From Bordetella parapertussis (GTDB lineage: Bacteria > Pseudomonadota > Gammaproteobacteria > Burkholderiales > JACQAP01): a stretch of 64,000 nucleotides of DNA. The notes under the pieces were generated by a model, which was not told where the DNA came from, did no database searches, and saw only the letters and a list, made by a program, of their open reading frames with translations. Location of the stretch: contig CAMDKM010000001.1 of NCBI GenBank assembly GCA_945900965.1, positions 124,001-188,000 of the forward strand. Direction: 5' to 3'. Every line of letters starts with the position of its first letter. Position 1 is the stretch's first letter. Below are positions 60,788 through 64,000 of the stretch, one piece after another. The translations under genes and the position numbers were made by a program.

Positions 60788-61309
60788 ATGCGGATAAATA
60801 GATACCGCTTGCGCTCGGAAATTTCGCTAGCCCTCGCGCAATTTCGGAAGGTCGTCCCGGTAGGCCCGCGCCAGGTTGGCAAGACGACGCTTGCGCGAAC
60901 CTTCGTTCCAGCCGGCGCGGAAAATTATTTCGGCCTCGAAGACTCCGTGGTGATCGAGCAGTTCCGTTCGCCGAAAACCTTGTTGGAGAATTTGCGAGGT
61001 CTGGTGGTCATCGACGAGATCCAGCACGCGCCTGAACTTTTCCGGACGCTGAGGGTCCTGATGGATCGCGACGATACGCCCGCTAAATTCCTTCTGCTGG
61101 GCCGCGCGTCGCCGGCATTGCTTCGGCAGACCGGGGAAACTCTTCTGGGCCGGGTTGCCACGATAGAGATCGGCGGCTTTACCCTTGACGAATTGGGGCC
61201 GGGGACGAATAGGGGACGCTACCCTTATTCACCAAAGCTCTTGTCAACCCGCCCGCTGCGCCTGCCTTACGAAGCGCCGGGACGCTCTGGTCCCGGTGAA
61301 ACAGCGTGA
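60788..61309 (+). pseudogene. AAA ATPase of the DUF4143 group, truncated
   Basis: The N-terminal part matches the ATP-binding domain of DUF4143-type ATPases: Walker A GPRQVGKTTLA (about residues 26-36), NYFGLEDSVVIEQFRSPKTL, Walker B LVVIDEIQHAPELFRTLRVL and FLLLGRASPALLRQTGETLL. After GGFTLDELG the family sequence ends and the frame runs into unrelated Arg/Pro-rich residues. The DUF4143 domain (about 200 residues) is missing. Where the family normally has GSAS in FLLLGSAS, this reads GRAS. It is very likely inactive. Confidence 0.82.
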
Positions 61310-61430
61310 TTTCCTCCGGATCGAAGGCGGCGAACGCTTCTTCGACGAATGCCAGGAATGCAGCGACTTTCGGGGGAGTGCGTGCCGTCTTGCAATACAT
61401 CGCCAGGATGGGAAAGCCCGGCGATTTCAT
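61290..61430 (-). pseudogene. C-terminal remnant of a LysR effector domain
   Basis: About 47 codons read GFPILAMYCKTARTPPKVAA then FLAFVEEAFAAFDPEEITLF. The PKVxAFLxFVEExF pattern is the usual end of LysR effector domains. No start or DNA-binding part is present, and the region overlaps the tail of the ATPase pseudogene on the other strand. It is a fossil. Confidence 0.5.
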
Positions 61431-61481
61431 ATTCTCAGACGCTGCGGGGCATTCCGTCCCGCATACACGAGGAGAAGGAAA

Positions 61482-61631
61482 ATGAACAAGGTTTTCGCAG
61501 CCATTCTTGGTGCCAGCCTTGTCGCGATGCACGCTGACTCTATTGAAATAATCGGTACCCGCTTCATTGCGACGGTGGCCACCCAGGCCATGACTCAGGC
61601 AAATGATGCCTCGGGCGTTTCGACCACGTAA
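61482..61631 (+). CDS. Possible small exported peptide or gene remnant
   Basis: A 49-residue frame, MNKVFAAILGASLVAMHADS then IEIIGTRFIATVATQAMTQA and a short Ser/Thr end, follows a strong GGAGAAGGA 3 bases upstream. The N-terminus resembles a signal peptide, with one Lys before a hydrophobic run. The strong ribosome binding site supports translation, but the location inside a region of gene fragments makes a truncated remnant equally likely. No family was recognised. Confidence 0.35.
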   Translation: MNKVFAAILGASLVAMHADSIEIIGTRFIATVATQAMTQANDASGVSTT

Positions 61632-61682
61632 ATTGCGATGAGCCCGCGCGGCCGACTTGCAGATTGCTTCGTTGAGGTTCGC

Positions 61683-61801
61683 CTAGGGAAACACTGAATA
61701 AGCGCCAAATTGTCATTCCCGTGAAGACGGGAATCCAGGTTTTGCAAAGGCAACTGGTTCCCCGCCTTCCCGGGGAAGACACTTATTCAGTGTTTCCCTA
61801 G
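61683..61801. mobile_element. MITE-like element with perfect 20-bp terminal inverted repeats
   Basis: CTAGGGAAACACTGAATAAG (61683-61702) is perfectly repeated in inverted orientation at 61782-61801. The 119-base element holds a small hairpin (CATTCCCGTGAAGACGGGAA) and no coding sequence. The outer CTAG on both sides may be the target duplication (CTAG or TA). A decayed second copy is at 54592-54696. No transposase with such ends is in the window. Confidence 0.88.
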
Positions 61802-61878
61802 ATCGATCACGTCGTCAAAGGGCAGGCCATCGAAAACACGGCTCGCCCTTCGCGGCGAACCGGCTTCGTTCAATTCGC

Positions 61879-62148
61879 TCAAGCCATGACCTTCAGTCGC
61901 CTGAGTTCGAAGTAGCACCGCGCGCAAGCGCGCACGTCGATGAGTGCGCGATGTGCTCCGGTTAACGATTCCTTGAAGAGCTTCCGGTACAGCTCGTCGA
62001 GTTTGGGCCACTTGTAACCGTAGGGGCCGGGCAGGCGGCAGAAGTCGGTCGCCTCCTGCATGGTGCATTTTCTCTTTTTCGATTCGAGGGGGTTGGAGTA
62101 GCCGGCACGCAGGAATTCGGCGCCCAGGATCTTCTCATCGAAGGCCAC
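61879..62148 (-). pseudogene. C-terminal half of a 3'-5' exonuclease (DnaQ/RNase T-like)
   Basis: The frame reads AFDEKILGAEFLRAGYSNPL, then ESKKRKCTMQEATDFCRLPG, PYGYKWPKLDELYRKLFKES and LTGAHRALIDVRACARCYFE. It contains the C-terminal DEDDh region, with AHRALIDVRA carrying the His and Asp of exonuclease III-type motifs. The N-terminal motif I region (DxE) is missing, and no plausible start lies upstream, so the gene is a truncated remnant. The end at 61879 appears natural. Confidence 0.7.
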
Positions 62149-62374
62149 AGATACATGCGTGCGTGTTTGCGAAATGAGGCAGTTCGCTTAGGATACTGCA
62201 ATTCCATCAATCGCCGAACATGCGGGGAGCACAACACAAATGCTGGTTGATCGAGGCCACGAATCACTTGGGGAAACCGTAGGCAGGGGTAATTTTTCCC
62301 AAATCTCCGCCTCGATCATCGAGGCGCCAAGGCATTTCAGATTGGATATCAGGCGTTTTCCGAATGACTCTCCC

Positions 62375-62518
62375 ATGCAACAAGGCTACACCGCCGATGC
62401 GTTGTTTTCCGTAGACCGGCCCATCGAATATCCGAGCCAATACCTGACGCTCGAACCGGGCGACCGCGTTCGCATCGAGATTTCCAACATCGGGACTCTG
62501 GAACATAGCATCGGCTAG
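62375..62518 (+). pseudogene. Remnant of a fumarylacetoacetate hydrolase family gene
   Basis: The fragment MQQGYTADALFSVDRPIEYP then SQYLTLEPGDRVRIEISNIG and TLEHSIG matches two separate C-terminal pieces of FAH-family hydrolases. The SQYxTLEPGD strand is joined directly to GDRVRIEISNIGTLE, with the usual 25-30 residues in between deleted. The N-terminal part is absent. The sequence 62149-62374 shows nothing else I can support. Confidence 0.55.
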
Positions 62519-62525
62519 GCCGCCC

Positions 62526-63482
62526 ATGAAATTATCCAAATGGCTGGGGACGGTGGCGCTTTCGATCATGATGGCTTCGGCATTTGCGCAATCCTATCCC
62601 GTCAAGTCTGTGAGAATCATCGTGCCATTCGGTCCCGGCAGCGGCAGCGACATCGTGGCCAGGAGACTGGGCCTGTATCTGCAGGAGCACTGGAAGCAAT
62701 CCGTGGTCATCGACAATCGCCCCGGCGCGCAGGGCATGATCGGCACCGAGGCGCTCAAGAATTCTCCGACGGACGGCTATACCTTGGGTATCACCACCAA
62801 CTCCACCCACGCCGCCGCCCCTTACCTGATCAAGAACCTGCCTTACGACCCTATCGCGGATTTCGAACACCTCTCCTTGATCGGTGTCGGGGGGTCGGTA
62901 GCCTTGGTGTCCCGCCATAGCCCGTTCAAGACCCTTCCCGACCTGGCGGCCTACGCAAAAGCGCATCCCGGCGAAACTTTTTTCGGCCACGCCGACACGA
63001 GCTCGCAACTGCCTGGCGAACTGTTGCAAACCAGCGCCAGGATTCCTCTCGTGGGCGTTGCCTACAAAGCCAGCGCCAATGTCGTTTCCGACCTGCTTGG
63101 CGGACAAATTCACTTTGCCTTTTTCAACTATATGACCGCTGCCGCGCAGGTGACCGGCGGCCGGCTGGTCCCGATTGCCATCACCGAATCGAAACGCAAC
63201 CCGAATTGGCCCGGCATTCCGACGGTAAGCGAGACATACTCCGGCTACGAGGTAACTTTCTTCGTTGGCGTTTCCGCGCCGCACGGCATCGCGTCAGACG
63301 TAATGACCAAAATCCACCAGGCGATTCAGGACTCCCTGAAGGATCCGCAATTCAGCCAACCCCTGCAAAACGTCGGGCTGACATTCGTCCCCCAACCTCT
63401 CGGGGAATACCGCAATTTCATCGCGAAGGAAAGCACGCGCTGGCGCGATCTCGTCAAGGCGGCAAAACTGGCCCCACAATAG
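62526..63482 (+). CDS. Bug family substrate-binding protein, second copy
   Basis: The 318-residue protein has a signal peptide (MKLSKWLGTVALSIMMASAF, cleavage near AQS). Bug motifs are VRIIVPFGPGSGSDIVARRL, SVVIDNRPGAQGMIGTEALK, TDGYTLGITTNSTHAAAPYL and NVVSDLLGGQIHFAFFNYMT. It binds an unknown carboxylate in the periplasm. It follows the FAH remnant by seven bases, so the two may once have formed an operon, and it stands before rtcB. It is clearly diverged from the Bug protein at 58712-59680. Confidence 0.93.
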   Translation: MKLSKWLGTVALSIMMASAFAQSYPVKSVRIIVPFGPGSGSDIVARRLGLYLQEHWKQSVVIDNRPGAQGMIGTEALKNSPTDGYTLGITTNSTHAAAPYLIKNLPYDPIADFEHLSLIGVGGSVALVSRHSPFKTLPDLAAYAKAHPGETFFGHADTSSQLPGELLQTSARIPLVGVAYKASANVVSDLLGGQIHFAFFNYMTAAAQVTGGRLVPIAITESKRNPNWPGIPTVSETYSGYEVTFFVGVSAPHGIASDVMTKIHQAIQDSLKDPQFSQPLQNVGLTFVPQPLGEYRNFIAKESTRWRDLVKAAKLAPQ

Positions 63483-63508
63483 CTGGCTTCGCATCCAGGG
63501 AAATCACC

Positions 63509-64000
63509 ATGGGCATTGAGATTACGCTCAACAAAGGCCGTGTCCCCGTCAAGGTGTGGACGCACGACATCGAGGCCGAGGCGATACAGCAATTGGTGAA
63601 TGTTTCGCAATTGCCGATCGTTCATGGCCATATCGCGGCCATGCCCGATGCCCATGCAGGGATCGGCGCCACGGTGGGTTCGGTGATTCCGACCAAGGCG
63701 GCCATCATCCCGGCCGCAGTGGGCGTAGACATCGGCTGCGGCATGAACGCGGTGCGCTTGTCGATCAAGGCGTCGGAACTTCCGGACAACCTCCATCGCA
63801 TTCGTTCCGCGATCGAGGCGTCGGTACCGGTCGGCTTCTCGCAACATGCGGCAAGCAAGGTGCGAGGTTCGCAGCATGGCCGCACGGCGCGTGTTCTGGA
63901 TCAGCGCCTGGACAGCATCGTGACCAAACACCCGGCGTTGATGAAAATGCAGAAGCGTTTCAGCGAGACCTGGGTGTGCCAGCTCGGCACGCTCGGCGGC
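63509..64000 (+). CDS. rtcB: RNA-splicing ligase RtcB, 3'-truncated by the window edge
   Basis: An open frame runs from the ATG at 63509 to the end of the window, giving 164 residues. MPDAHAGIGATVGSVIPTKA and AIIPAAVGVDIGCGMNAVRL carry the RtcB signature, including the manganese ligands near D74 and C77. RtcB joins RNA 2',3'-cyclic phosphate or 3'-phosphate ends to 5'-OH ends using GTP. AGGGA lies upstream of the ATG. No archease or RtcA gene is seen before it; the downstream context is outside the window. Confidence 0.93.
   Translation, partial: MGIEITLNKGRVPVKVWTHDIEAEAIQQLVNVSQLPIVHGHIAAMPDAHAGIGATVGSVIPTKAAIIPAAVGVDIGCGMNAVRLSIKASELPDNLHRIRSAIEASVPVGFSQHAASKVRGSQHGRTARVLDQRLDSIVTKHPALMKMQKRFSETWVCQLGTLGG

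Overview
The window looks like chromosome of an uncultured betaproteobacterium, most likely Burkholderiales. Pointers are two Bug-type (tripartite tricarboxylate) solute receptors, a branched-chain amino acid type ABC transporter next to acyl-CoA genes, AtuA-family proteins, an NhaR-like regulator, an H1-like lysine-rich SWIB protein, and high-GC coding sequence with GGAGG-type ribosome binding sites. This is inference from gene content; no rRNA, tRNA or phylogenetic marker is present.

Layout. 1-3347 is the 3' part of a DUF4350-MoxR-DUF58 cluster. 3458-9069 holds an outer-membrane-like barrel, a crotonase, a bestrophin-like membrane protein, the antiporter NhaA and an acyl-CoA synthetase. 9070-15838 is a decayed stretch: an SDR remnant, an M28 peptidase pseudogene, a broken nhaR-like gene and a broken HDOD gene. 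They surround two intact membrane proteins and an unusual TerC-universal stress protein fusion. 15935-25361 is mostly minus-strand housekeeping and envelope genes (TPR membrane protein, D-Ala-D-Ala carboxypeptidase, DUF3617, pirin, topoisomerase IB, GNAT, NIPSNAP, sulfatase). 25551-31475 is a three-gene von Willebrand factor A cluster that probably works with the MoxR/DUF58 pair at the window start. 31610-34921 holds a parvulin, a SWIB/H1-like chromatin protein and two TPM-domain proteins.

35073-38968 is the most coherent candidate system. A NrtR-like Nudix/winged-helix regulator is divergent from an operon of an SPFH/band-7 protein, an NAD-kinase-like protein and an ADP-ribosylglycohydrolase, with two operator-like palindromes between them. 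Directly downstream, 39061-40857 is a small, apparently lower-GC island with a TIGR04255 three-gene operon and a helicase fragment.

40929-60694 is a catabolic region: NDP-forming acyl-CoA synthetase, DUF35 protein plus a cysteine-less thiolase-like protein, IclR regulator, cyclase, LivFGMH plus binding protein, AtuA proteins, DUF3237, TrpB-like enzyme, NHL protein, methyltransferase, Bug receptor and LysR regulator. Together they suggest uptake of a small carboxylate and its processing as CoA thioesters; the substrate cannot be read from sequence. 60733-62518 is a graveyard of gene fragments with a MITE-like element, followed by a second Bug receptor and the start of rtcB.

A striking non-coding theme is intergenic elements made of short direct repeats (7-mers of a GGnnGAn type, 9-mers of a GAGGACGCn type), often as inverted pairs. 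One pair forms a perfect 20-bp inverted repeat around a four-helix-bundle gene inserted in the liv cluster.
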